Below, one piece after another: positions 7,130 to 15,015 of a stretch of 43,412 nt of DNA. Position 1 is the first letter of the stretch. Each line of letters starts with the position of its first letter. The translations under genes were made by a program, and so were the position numbers. Origin of the DNA: Chitinophagaceae bacterium (lineage in GTDB: Bacteria > Bacteroidota > Bacteroidia > Chitinophagales > Chitinophagaceae); contig JAIEMK010000049.1 of NCBI GenBank assembly GCA_019752295.1, positions 1-43,412 on the forward strand, given 5' to 3'. A model generated the notes under the pieces. That model did not search any database and was not told where the DNA came from. It saw only the letters and a list, made by a program, of their open reading frames with translations.

Positions 7130-7560
7130 ACGAATTAATAGATCCATTTTTAGAGGAGCATACTTGTGCTTCATTTGCTTGTTTAAACGAACTTGGAAAC
7201 CCCTATTGCTTTACTTGTTTCTATGCAATTAACATTCAGGAAGGGTTACTTTATTTTAAATCTTCATTTGATACCAAACATAGTGGCTACTTGCAAACTA
7301 ACCCAAATGTGGCCGGAACCATTTTGCCGGATAAACTAAATAAACTTCAGGTAAAAGGAATTCAACTGGAAGGAATTATTTTGCCCTTTGATGATATTTT
7401 AACAAAAAATGCGGCAACACAATACTATAAACAACACCCAATGGCGGTAGCAGTTGCGGGTGAAATTTGGACCGTAAAAATTAATAAGGTTAAATTTACC
7501 GATACTACACTCGGATTTGGAAAAAAAATTATATGGGATAGAGAGAACTATAAACAATAA
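7126..7560 (+). CDS. FMN-binding split-barrel (pyridoxamine 5'-phosphate oxidase-like) protein
   Basis: A 144-aa protein with the split beta-barrel pattern of PNPOx-like/YhbP proteins: ASFACLNELGNPYCFTCFYA at the start, GLLYFKSSFDTKHSGYLQTN (the strand-loop that contacts FMN phosphate), PNVAGTILPDKL, and a C-terminal IWTVKINKVKFTDTTLGFG. The start ATG overlaps the ferredoxin stop (ATGA at 7126-7129), so it is the third gene of the U32 operon. Family members bind FMN, heme or F420; the reaction here is unknown. A ferredoxin next to a flavin protein suggests a short electron chain. Confidence 0.75.
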   Translation: MNELIDPFLEEHTCASFACLNELGNPYCFTCFYAINIQEGLLYFKSSFDTKHSGYLQTNPNVAGTILPDKLNKLQVKGIQLEGIILPFDDILTKNAATQYYKQHPMAVAVAGEIWTVKINKVKFTDTTLGFGKKIIWDRENYKQ

Positions 7561-7637
7561 TATTAATCGTTATATCAAGTGCGCTACCACTGCATTTGGG
7601 TATGACAAAAATCATATTTAACCAGTCTATTTGCAAT

Positions 7638-7645
7638 TACATTTG
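7638..7645 (+). promoter_or_regulatory. Possible promoter -7 element (TACATTTG)
   Basis: TACATTTG fits TAnnTTTG. A strong hairpin with a U-run sits only 18 bp downstream, so a transcript begun here would meet it at once. It may be a promoter with an attenuator or a chance match. Confidence 0.35.
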
Positions 7646-7662
7646 TAGCAGAGAACAATAGC

Positions 7663-7694
7663 ACAGGTTATTATCCCAATAATAACCTGTTTTT
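7663..7694 (+). terminator. Intrinsic terminator after the U32 operon
   Basis: ACAGGTTATTAT (7663-7674) pairs perfectly with 7679-7690 around a CCCA loop, and TTTTT follows. It is a 12-bp stem about 100 bp after the split-barrel gene and 50 bp before the next ATG. Confidence 0.7.
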
Positions 7695-7739
7695 GTACTA
7701 TGAAACAAATATTACTTACCCACAACTTATTTATTTCAA

Positions 7740-9548
7740 ATGTATCAATCACCTTATCACAAATTCCATATCCCGGTAATGGGATTGGCTTATACGATCG
7801 ATAGTCCAATTAAGGTAGCACGCTTTGGTATAGCTTCTGTTATGTCGATTGTCGAAGACCGCTTAGTAGAAATGATGCGTAGTCATTATTATCCCAGCAT
7901 CAATCAACCTTATATACCCATCGATACTGATGTAGAAGATTATAGGGCGAAGCGAATAACCGACTATTTAAATCTTGTAAACACTATTGTTACTGAGCAG
8001 GTAGAAAAGTTAAAACAAGCAGCATTTGAAGCAGGTTCAGAGATTGTAAAATATTTTGAAATGCTTCCTGATGACAGTGCATTGAGGAAGTTGTATCATC
8101 AAATGGTGCAAACAAAAGAGCAGTCGGAGAAAGAAAAACTTGAAAAATACCTGCGTTCACAGATAAGACAGGGAAGTATTGATGTGAACATCATGACCAA
8201 ACTTGATAAAAACAATCTCAACAAAGCAGGTGAACCAATCGCGGATGCATCTGATGCGGTGTCGGCTTTGAGAGGATATGTAAAAAGTAATCTTACGCAT
8301 TCTTCGATTATTTTTTCTGCTGGATTAAACCCTCGATTATACAATTATCTGGAACAATGCAAAGAATTTGATGTGAATGATGATGGAGGTTTTGATAAAA
8401 AAGTAGTTATTAAAGTAAGCGATTATCGCTCTGCTTTGATACAGGGAAAATATCTTGCAAAAAAAGGAATTTGGGTAAGCGAATTCAGAGTTGAATCGGG
8501 TTTGAACTGCGGTGGGCATGCATTTGCAACGGATGGTTATTTGCTAGGCCCCATACTCGAAGAATTTAAAAGAAATCGACAGGAACTGATTGATACTTTA
8601 TTCGAAATTTATAATGCTGCTCAGGAGAAGAAAAACGGAAAGCAATTTAAATATCCTCCTGAAATGGTATTCTCTGTTCAGGGAGGTATTGGCACACACG
8701 AAGAAGATGCTTTTTTGCACAAGCATTTTGAATTTGACAGTACGGGCTGGGGAACTCCTTTTTTATTGGTTCCTGAAGCTACAACGGTTGATGAGCCTAC
8801 TCTTAAGTTGTTATGTGCAGCCAAAGATAAAGATATTATGCTGAGCAGGAATTCGCCACTCGGAGTTCGTTTTCACTACCTGAAAGGAACCAGTTCTGAA
8901 AAAGAAAAATATGCTCGTATCGAAAAAGGAACTCCCGGAAGTCCATGTACCGAAAAGCATCTGAGCTTTAATACAGAATTTACAAAAGAGCCTATTTGCA
9001 CTGCATCGATTAAATATCAGCGATTAAAAATCGAACAGTTACAATCCATGAATATGTCCGAACCTGAATTAAAACGTCAGGTGAGTGAGTTGTTGGATAA
9101 AGAATGTTTATGTGTTGGATTAAGTAATTCTGCAGCCATTAATTATTCCCAAACATTTGTAAATAAACTGGACGCCGTAACCATTTGCCCTGGGCCGAAT
9201 ATTGTAAACTTCTCGAATGTAGTTTCTTTACAAAAAATGGTGGATCATATTTATGGCAGAACCAATGTGATTGTAGAGTCGAACAGGCCAAATATGTTTG
9301 TGGCGGAACTATATTTGTACATCGATTATTTGAAAGACCAGATCAGGGAAGATACTTTAATGGATCAGATGGACAAGAAAAAGAAATTCTATGCTCTGTT
9401 TTATCAAAACTTGCGTAATGGAATAAACTATTATCGCGAGATGGGAGGCTTGGAAGAAGATACCAAACAAAAATTACTCAAGGATTTAGATAGCGCTACG
9501 CTCGAGATCGACTTTCTGAATTATCAGTACGAAATCAATGCGAATTAG
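7740..9548 (+). CDS. Conserved protein of unknown function, 602 aa, possible TIM-barrel flavoenzyme
   Basis: I recognise it as a large soluble protein of a type seen in Bacteroidota, but I cannot give a function. There is no signal peptide or membrane segment. The N-terminus (IPVMGLAYTIDSPIKVARFG, then IASVMSIVEDRL) resembles the first strand and helix of nitronate-monooxygenase-like FMN barrels. GLNCGGHAFATDG near 260 recalls the GxEAGGH motif of that family, and MVFSVQGGIGTHEEDAFL near 308 could be a later barrel strand. A long charged insertion (about 80-150) and the Cys-containing LLDKECLCVGLSNSAA (about 450) are extra. The ATG at 7740 is used; a short out-of-frame ATG frame begins at 7700. 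It may be monocistronic between two terminators. Confidence 0.6.
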   Translation: MYQSPYHKFHIPVMGLAYTIDSPIKVARFGIASVMSIVEDRLVEMMRSHYYPSINQPYIPIDTDVEDYRAKRITDYLNLVNTIVTEQVEKLKQAAFEAGSEIVKYFEMLPDDSALRKLYHQMVQTKEQSEKEKLEKYLRSQIRQGSIDVNIMTKLDKNNLNKAGEPIADASDAVSALRGYVKSNLTHSSIIFSAGLNPRLYNYLEQCKEFDVNDDGGFDKKVVIKVSDYRSALIQGKYLAKKGIWVSEFRVESGLNCGGHAFATDGYLLGPILEEFKRNRQELIDTLFEIYNAAQEKKNGKQFKYPPEMVFSVQGGIGTHEEDAFLHKHFEFDSTGWGTPFLLVPEATTVDEPTLKLLCAAKDKDIMLSRNSPLGVRFHYLKGTSSEKEKYARIEKGTPGSPCTEKHLSFNTEFTKEPICTASIKYQRLKIEQLQSMNMSEPELKRQVSELLDKECLCVGLSNSAAINYSQTFVNKLDAVTICPGPNIVNFSNVVSLQKMVDHIYGRTNVIVESNRPNMFVAELYLYIDYLKDQIREDTLMDQMDKKKKFYALFYQNLRNGINYYREMGGLEEDTKQKLLKDLDSATLEIDFLNYQYEINAN

Positions 9549-9599
9549 TAGCCTTAGTTAAATTGAATTGCTTGCTACATAAAATTTCCATTTAACTTT

Positions 9600-9638
9600 A
9601 ACCATTACTATACGGTCTTGTATGGTAATGGTTTTTTT
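9600..9638 (+). terminator. Intrinsic terminator abutting the next start codon
   Basis: ACCATTACTATAC (9601-9613) pairs with GTATGGTAATGGT (9620-9632), with a single T-G wobble and a GGTCTT loop, followed by T7. The ATG of the next gene begins at 9639, directly after the U-run. Confidence 0.8.
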
Positions 9639-10217
9639 ATGCAATTACCGCCAATCACTTATAACGATCATACACTATTTCATTTATTGAGGCACTTTTA
9701 TAGCATCAATGAAAGTGCCAGAGACTGTTTATTAATTAGAGGATACTCAGAAGAACAAATTAATTCGAACCTTGTTTTACCGGGCTCTAAATTTCATCCC
9801 CATTTTGCATCCGATATCAGATCGTTGATGAGTAGGATTGACCAAAAAAGAATAGCTGATTCATTTTTGCAAAACGGATACATGCATTATGTTTTTGATT
9901 TTGAAAAGCAGGAATTCAGTAACGGGGTTGGCGATTTGGGCGTATTGGATATGGAAGCAGTAAAAAAAATTGCTTTACGGGAACCCTATTTAAAAAACAA
10001 CAGAGGAATGGAACTATGGCATGCCCAGGTACCAAACAAGCCTTCCTGTTGGGTGATGACACTGGTTGTGAAACAACAAAGCTCAAGCGATTTTCTGATC
10101 ACTGCTTTTCCGGGGTTACCCGCTATGCCAATACCGCAATTGAAAATGGAAGCAGCTTTGTTAGAACAGTGCGAAAACTTTTGGCGTGATCATGTTTTTT
10201 TAGAAACAGAATTGTAG
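9639..10217 (+). CDS. Hypothetical protein, 193 aa
   Basis: Family not recognised. The protein is soluble with no signal peptide and mixed helix/strand character. It contains SARDCLLIRGYSEEQIN near the start, ADSFLQNGYMHYVFDFEKQE in the middle, and WHAQVPNKPSCWVMTLVVK, which looks like paired beta strands, in the last third. The frame is open from TTG 9618, but those codons lie inside the terminator stem, so ATG 9639 is preferred. With the hairpin directly upstream, expression must come from read-through or from a promoter inside or overlapping the hairpin. It ends 6 bp from the convergent rluE-type gene. Confidence 0.7.
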   Translation: MQLPPITYNDHTLFHLLRHFYSINESARDCLLIRGYSEEQINSNLVLPGSKFHPHFASDIRSLMSRIDQKRIADSFLQNGYMHYVFDFEKQEFSNGVGDLGVLDMEAVKKIALREPYLKNNRGMELWHAQVPNKPSCWVMTLVVKQQSSSDFLITAFPGLPAMPIPQLKMEAALLEQCENFWRDHVFLETEL

Positions 10218-10223
10218 GTGCAA

Positions 10224-10829
10224 CTAGTAATAATTTATCCTTAGCTGATTAAAAAAATCAGTTTCCGATAATTCTATTACTTCGCCGGGTTGCATTTGAT
10301 TTAAGTGAATAGATTCTATGGAAGTGCGTATTAATCTTTTACACTTATGATGCACTGCTGCAACCATTTTCCTGACCTGATGAAATTTTCCTTCCGTTAA
10401 ATCAATTTGTAACCAATCATGAGGTAGGTGCGCTGGTATTTCGTGCAGAGGCGTATCTAAAGAAGCAGGTTTTTTTGCGAATTGTATATTACAGGATTTT
10501 GTATGATAATCGACTCCCCCCTTTCCGCTGATCAAAATTCCTGCACGCAACTTCTCTAATGTTGCTTCCGAAACTTTGTTTTTTACCTGAATTAAATAAC
10601 TACGCGAATGCGGTATATTGCTTTGAAAGAGTAGCCTTGTAACTTTAGGATTGGTTGTAAGAAGTAATAATCCTTCTGAATGATTATCCAGTCTACCAAT
10701 CGCGTGCGTACCATCAGGAAACGAAAAATTCAGGTCACCAAGTAAGCGCACATCGTGTGAGCTAATAAATTGCGAAACCATCTGATAGGGCTTATTAATT
10801 ACAAAATACCGATGCCCCTCCTGCTTCAT
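10224..10829 (-). CDS. rluE: RsuA/RluE-family rRNA pseudouridine synthase
   Basis: A 201-aa enzyme that isomerises a specific uridine in rRNA to pseudouridine. The catalytic Asp48 lies in AIGRLDNHSEGLLLLT, the family's key motif. YLIQVK (strand 95-100) and GKFHQVRKMVAAVHHKCKRLIR (helix with the RNA-contact HQVRKM) follow. It starts directly at the catalytic domain (RYFVINKPYQMVSQF) and lacks the S4 domain of RsuA/RluB/RluF, which is the RluE arrangement. The symbol rluE is by domain layout; the target (U2457 in E. coli 23S) is assumed. Its upstream bases CTAAAATCAATT at 10852-10841 weakly resemble the leader repeat. Confidence 0.85.
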   Translation of the reverse strand: MKQEGHRYFVINKPYQMVSQFISSHDVRLLGDLNFSFPDGTHAIGRLDNHSEGLLLLTTNPKVTRLLFQSNIPHSRSYLIQVKNKVSEATLEKLRAGILISGKGGVDYHTKSCNIQFAKKPASLDTPLHEIPAHLPHDWLQIDLTEGKFHQVRKMVAAVHHKCKRLIRTSIESIHLNQMQPGEVIELSETDFFNQLRINYY

Positions 10830-10896
10830 GGCCTGATGAATTGATTTTAGAATTCGAAGATATAAAAGAAAACCGGCTATATTTTGGTATAAAAAC

Positions 10897-10904
10897 TAAC
10901 TTTG
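10897..10904 (+). promoter_or_regulatory. Promoter -7 element for the DUF1456 gene
   Basis: TAACTTTG fits TAnnTTTG, 18 bp before ATG 10923, giving a short leader. No good -33 element is seen at the usual spacing. Confidence 0.45.
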
Positions 10905-10922
10905 GATTCAATAATACTACCC

Positions 10923-11189
10923 ATGCTGAGCAATAACGATATCCTCAAAAAAATACGCGTAGCACTTTCGCTGCGTACCGAAGACATGATTCATATTTTG
11001 TCGTTGGTTGATTTTAAAATCACAAAGGGCGCGTTGGGCGATTTATTTCGACACGAAGATCATCCAAACTACGTGGAAGCGGGCGATCAAATATTGCGCA
11101 ATTTTCTGAATGGACTGGTCATCTATAAAAGAGGCACACCCGAAGAACGAGAAAAGGAAGCTGCACAAAAAAATAAGCCTGCAAAATAA
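10923..11189 (+). CDS. DUF1456 (YehS-like) protein
   Basis: An 88-aa protein starting MLSNNDILKKIRVALSLRTE, matching the helical DUF1456 repeat (NDILRRLRYAL...D..I) once. E. coli YehS has two such repeats over about 156 aa; this version has one repeat plus a charged tail (GTPEEREKEAAQKNK). The in-frame TTG at 10902 lies inside the TAACTTTG promoter, so ATG 10923 is the start. The function of the family is unknown; a nucleic-acid or regulatory role has been suggested. Confidence 0.8.
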   Translation: MLSNNDILKKIRVALSLRTEDMIHILSLVDFKITKGALGDLFRHEDHPNYVEAGDQILRNFLNGLVIYKRGTPEEREKEAAQKNKPAK

Positions 11190-11193
11190 AACA

Positions 11194-11207
11194 TGCAAAC
11201 GTTTGTA
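11194..11207 (+). promoter_or_regulatory. LacI-type operator-like palindrome
   Basis: TGCAAACGTTTGTA contains the perfect 10-bp palindrome CAAACGTTTG centred on CG, the pattern of LacI/GalR-family operators (TGnAAnCGnTTnCA). It lies 103 bp upstream of the GH63-like glucosidase start, where a sugar-responsive repressor site would be expected. No LacI gene is in the window. Confidence 0.5.
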
Positions 11208-11309
11208 ATGTTTACGCGAGTAATACTGCACAAAAAAATCACCAGAATTTCATATATTCAGTGCTTGTTTTAACATGAGTCAAAACTGATTTTCAAGAAT
11301 AGCTTTATA

Positions 11310-13970
11310 ATGACGGCAGAACAACAAAGACTGAAAGTGAATGCGGGTAAAAAAGTTCCTTTGGAACAATGGGGGCCATATGTTTCTGATCGGCAGTGGG
11401 GAACAGTGCGTGAAGACTATAGTGGAAATAGTGATGCATGGAATTATTTTCCTTTCAATCATGCACAAAGCAGAGCGTATTTGTGGGGAGAAGATGGGTT
11501 GGGCGGTATTTCTGATTTTTTTGGAAACCTCTGTTTTGCTATTTCATTGTGGAATGGTAAGGATGATATTTTAAAAGAAAGACTTTTCGGGTTAGGTAAT
11601 TATCAGGGTAATCATGGGGAAGATGTAAAAGAACTTTATTATTATTTAGACAATATTCCTTCGCATTATTATATGCAGATGTTGTATAAATATCCTCAGG
11701 AAGCTTTTCCCTATCAGCAGTTAATTGATGTAAATAGTCGTCGTTCAAAGAATGAGCCTGAATACGAAATACTTGATACGGGGGTATTTGACAACAATAA
11801 ATATTTCGATGTTTATATTACTTATGCAAAGTATAGTAAACGTGATATAGGAATTAGAATTGAAATTATAAACAGGGGAGATGAGGCTGCACCCATTACC
11901 GTACTGCCGAATCTTTGGTTTTATAATCGATGGCAGCAGAGCGATCCGAACCAAAAACCAAGCATTGAAGAAGTGAAGGAAGGGGTTGTGCGTGCTACTC
12001 ACGAAAGAATGGGTAGTTATTATTTGTACTACCAGAAAGCCAATGACCGCTATTTTACCGAAAACGAAACCAATACCGAAAAGCTTTATGGTACACCCAA
12101 CGAATCCATCTTTGTTAAAGATTCATTCAATGATGCAATTATCGTTCAAAAAAATATAAAGGCGCTCAGAGAAAAAAAACAAGGAACCAAATTTGCGCCG
12201 GTTTACAATCTTACAATTCCAGGTGGTGGGTCTAAATCAATTTATTTAAGACTTGGTGATGTATTAATTGATGCCCCTTTTTCGAAGGGCTACGAAAGTA
12301 TTTTTGCACATCGCAAGCAAGAAGCTGATGAATTTTATGATGATGTTTTGCCAGAAAGTTTAAATGCCGACACACGCAATATTCAACGTCAGGCTTTGGC
12401 TGGATTGTTGTGGAGCAAACAATATTATCACTATGATATTGAAAAATGGATTAGCTCAAGTGATAAGATTGCTCCCCTAACAGAACAAAGAAAAAAAGGG
12501 CGTAATCATGATTGGCTTCATCTGAAAAATCAAGACGTTATTTTAATGCCCGATAAGTGGGAGTATCCTTGGTATGCCGCATGGGATTTGGCTTTTCACT
12601 GTGTGCCCATGGCAATGGTAGATCCAACATTTGCCAAGCATCAGTTGAGTTTGATCATGCGCGAATGGTACATGAAACCCGATGGCCAGTTGCCCGCTTA
12701 TGAATGGAACTTTAGTGATGTAAACCCACCCGTTCAAGCATGGGCCGCGTTGCAAGTGTATAATATCGAGAAGAAACAAACCGGGAAGGGTGACATATTT
12801 TTTCTAAAAAAAATCTTTCAAAAACTCATCATCAATTTTACATGGTGGATCAACAGAAAGGATAAGAACGGAAATAATATTTTCGAGGGAGGATTCCTTG
12901 GCTTGGATAATATTGGAGTATTTAACAGAAGCATTCAGTTGCACAGTCAGGCTCAACTAGAACAGGCCGATGGTACTAGTTGGATGGGAATGTACGCACT
13001 AAACCTGATGGATATGGCTATTGAAATATCCATGCACGATGATTCGTTTGAAGATTCTGCTACTAAATTTTTTGAACACTTTGTTTTGATTGCAGAGGCA
13101 TTGAATGAGATGGGAATGTGGAACGACGAAGACAAATTCTATTACGATACTTTAGGACTGCCAGGCAATAAACCCATACAGTTAAAAATACAATCGATAG
13201 TAGGTCTTACTTCTCTGTTTGCAGTTTCGATCATCAATAAAAAAGTGTTTGAAAAACTACAAGACTTTACAAAACGAATTACTTGGTTCGAGCAATATCG
13301 TTTAAAGAATAATAAATTCTGGCCCAATGAGGAGAAAGCTGAGGAAGATAAAATTCTGATCTCTTTGATTCCCAAAGAGAGATTGATAGCACTGCTGCAA
13401 AGATTATTAAATGAAACGGAGTTCTTATCTCCGGGGGGTATCAGGGCATTGTCGAAATATCACGAAGCAAATCCATATACGGTAAATATCGAGGGAACTG
13501 ATTATTCCATCCAGTACGACCCGGGTGATAGTACTTCAGATTTCTTTGGTGGAAATAGTAACTGGCGAGGGCCTGTGTGGATGCCGATTAATTATTTGAT
13601 CATTCAAAGCATTAAAAAATTTGGAGAGTTTTATGATGAGTCACTCACTATAGATTATCCTACAGGTTCGGGCAATTTTATGTCTTTATCGGAAGTGGCC
13701 AACGAATTAACAAAACGTGTTATTAGTTTGTTTGAACTGGATGGAGCAAATTGCCGACAGTTGAATGCGGATCAGAATTGGTTTTATTGTTTACCCGAAA
13801 ACAAAGACCTCGTTTTGTTTTACGAATATTTTCATGGCGATAGTGGAAGAGGGCTGGGGGCAAGTCACCAAAGTGGTTGGACTGCATTGGTTGCCGAATT
13901 AATTAATGAAGTGTCGCCCAAGCTCAAAAAAAGAACCCCATTTGTTCCTGAGGAAGAAGATGAAGATTAA
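11310..13970 (+). CDS. GH63/MGH1-like glucosidase
   Basis: An 886-aa soluble protein with no signal peptide, so it is probably cytoplasmic. The N-terminal ~350 residues form a beta-rich domain (WGPYVSDRQWGTVREDYSG, GGISDFFGNLCFAISLWNG, GNYQGNHGEDVKELYYYLD). The C-terminal part is an (alpha/alpha)6 barrel of GH63/mannosylglycerate-hydrolase type: YPWYAAWDLAFHCVPMAMVD, KPDGQLPAYEWNFSDVNPPV, GTSWMGMYALNLMDMAIEIS, and NWRGPVWMPINYLIIQSIKK with GRGLGASHQSGWTALVAEL at the end. Barrel positions Asp (AWDLAF) and Glu (YEWNF) are candidate catalytic acids. Known relatives remove glucose from alpha-glucosides, glucosylglycerate or mannosylglycerate; which one applies is open. A LacI-type palindrome lies upstream. 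Confidence 0.85.
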   Translation: MTAEQQRLKVNAGKKVPLEQWGPYVSDRQWGTVREDYSGNSDAWNYFPFNHAQSRAYLWGEDGLGGISDFFGNLCFAISLWNGKDDILKERLFGLGNYQGNHGEDVKELYYYLDNIPSHYYMQMLYKYPQEAFPYQQLIDVNSRRSKNEPEYEILDTGVFDNNKYFDVYITYAKYSKRDIGIRIEIINRGDEAAPITVLPNLWFYNRWQQSDPNQKPSIEEVKEGVVRATHERMGSYYLYYQKANDRYFTENETNTEKLYGTPNESIFVKDSFNDAIIVQKNIKALREKKQGTKFAPVYNLTIPGGGSKSIYLRLGDVLIDAPFSKGYESIFAHRKQEADEFYDDVLPESLNADTRNIQRQALAGLLWSKQYYHYDIEKWISSSDKIAPLTEQRKKGRNHDWLHLKNQDVILMPDKWEYPWYAAWDLAFHCVPMAMVDPTFAKHQLSLIMREWYMKPDGQLPAYEWNFSDVNPPVQAWAALQVYNIEKKQTGKGDIFFLKKIFQKLIINFTWWINRKDKNGNNIFEGGFLGLDNIGVFNRSIQLHSQAQLEQADGTSWMGMYALNLMDMAIEISMHDDSFEDSATKFFEHFVLIAEALNEMGMWNDEDKFYYDTLGLPGNKPIQLKIQSIVGLTSLFAVSIINKKVFEKLQDFTKRITWFEQYRLKNNKFWPNEEKAEEDKILISLIPKERLIALLQRLLNETEFLSPGGIRALSKYHEANPYTVNIEGTDYSIQYDPGDSTSDFFGGNSNWRGPVWMPINYLIIQSIKKFGEFYDESLTIDYPTGSGNFMSLSEVANELTKRVISLFELDGANCRQLNADQNWFYCLPENKDLVLFYEYFHGDSGRGLGASHQSGWTALVAELINEVSPKLKKRTPFVPEEEDED

Positions 13971-13987
13971 ACACTAATAATGGGATT

Positions 13988-14383
13988 TCATTTTTTGTAT
14001 TCGATATTGGTTACAGGTTTTTTGTTCTTGCTATCAGTTGAAAGATGAATTACCAAATAACCCAACACACAAAGAACTAGAATGAGCAGGATAGAAATGA
14101 GTGTCCAGTTCTGATCTTCGATTTGTCTTCTGATCCTGCGTCTTTTTTTTCTGAGTGTTTGTTTTTGAATTTGTTTGTTGATATCCTTAACATAGTCATG
14201 AGCTAATTGCTGACTCTTGAAATTTTGTAATCCTTCAACAGCATCATTCATAAATGCTTCATCGGCCATTTGATTTTCTATGGCAAAGCGCTCTTCGGGA
14301 CTAGCTGTTCCTTCCAGATATTTTTTTAGTGCATCTTCACCCGGTTCAGGCCCTTTTGATAATATATTTTTAATATCAGACAT
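13988..14383 (-). CDS. Membrane-bound anti-sigma factor-like protein
   Basis: A 131-aa protein with a soluble N-terminus (about 1-90; ALKKYLEGTASPEERFAIEN is the helical part typical of Bacteroidota anti-sigma/FecR-type N-termini), a highly basic stretch (RKKRRRIRRQ), and one membrane helix (WTLISILLILVLCVLGYLVI, about 92-112) with a short periplasmic tail. There is no FecR sensor domain and no zinc HxxxCxxC motif. Its ATG overlaps the sigma gene stop (TAATG), so the two are made together. It is likely to hold the ECF sigma factor at the membrane. The assignment rests mainly on the gene pair. Confidence 0.75.
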   Translation of the reverse strand: MSDIKNILSKGPEPGEDALKKYLEGTASPEERFAIENQMADEAFMNDAVEGLQNFKSQQLAHDYVKDINKQIQKQTLRKKRRRIRRQIEDQNWTLISILLILVLCVLGYLVIHLSTDSKNKKPVTNIEYKK

Positions 14384-14946
14384 TATTCTTGCTGCAATTT
14401 TTGGGTAACTATTAGTTTTAAATTGCGTTTGCCATTTTGAATATAACTCTTTACTTGTAATAAACTAAATCCGGTACTGTCTACGATTTCCTGATAACTT
14501 CTTTTTTGAAGATAAAATAAAGTTACACAGGTTTTTTGAGGTGCATTCAGTTCGTTGATGGATTGCTCTAAAACTATAAATGTTTGTTCTTTTTCAATGG
14601 CAGTAACCTGTAAAAGAGGGGCTTCGCTCAGGTTCATTTCTTCCGACACAGATAACAGATGCGTCTTGTCTCTCAACTGCATCAAACAATGATTTCGGGC
14701 AATGGTATATAACCAACTCTTAATATAATCTACCTGATACTTCTGCAATTCGGTAATTGCTTTTAGAAAAACCTGCTGAACAGCATCTTTTGCAGCTTCT
14801 TCATTTTTCAGGTATTTCATGCAAACACCCAAAAGCATTAAAGTGTATCTCTGAAATAAAATACCCAGCCACTGGCTATCCTGATCTCTCTTAAACTTTT
14901 CGAGCAGGTCTTGATCACTAATATGTGCGAATGGATCTTTTTGCAC
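14383..14946 (-). CDS. ECF-type RNA polymerase sigma factor
   Basis: A 187-aa sigma-70 family protein. Region 2 spans about 25-95 (LFQRYTLMLLGVCMKYLKNE, AAKDAVQQVFLKAI for core and -10 binding, SWLYTIARNHCLMQLR). A linker with a charged EKEQ segment follows, then region 4 at about 130-180 (LNAPQKTCVTLFYLQKRSYQ, EIVDSTGFSLLQVKSYIQNG), the helix-turn-helix for -35 recognition. Regions 1 and 3 are absent, as in ECF factors. It overlaps the anti-sigma gene by one base and is divergent from the NlpC/P60 gene with a 69-bp shared region, so that hydrolase may be a target. The signal is unknown. Confidence 0.92.
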   Translation of the reverse strand: MQKDPFAHISDQDLLEKFKRDQDSQWLGILFQRYTLMLLGVCMKYLKNEEAAKDAVQQVFLKAITELQKYQVDYIKSWLYTIARNHCLMQLRDKTHLLSVSEEMNLSEAPLLQVTAIEKEQTFIVLEQSINELNAPQKTCVTLFYLQKRSYQEIVDSTGFSLLQVKSYIQNGKRNLKLIVTQKLQQE

Positions 14947-15015
14947 AATTTAAATTAAGTATTTATTCATAGATGCCGGATTTATAAAATTCCATAACTT
15001 GAAATAAATTATAAC

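Noticed and set aside
7700..7801. Short frame MKQILLTHNLFISNV... overlapping the 602-aa gene start
   Set aside because: About 33 residues, out of frame, overlapping a conserved gene; no sign of coding beyond the shared DNA.
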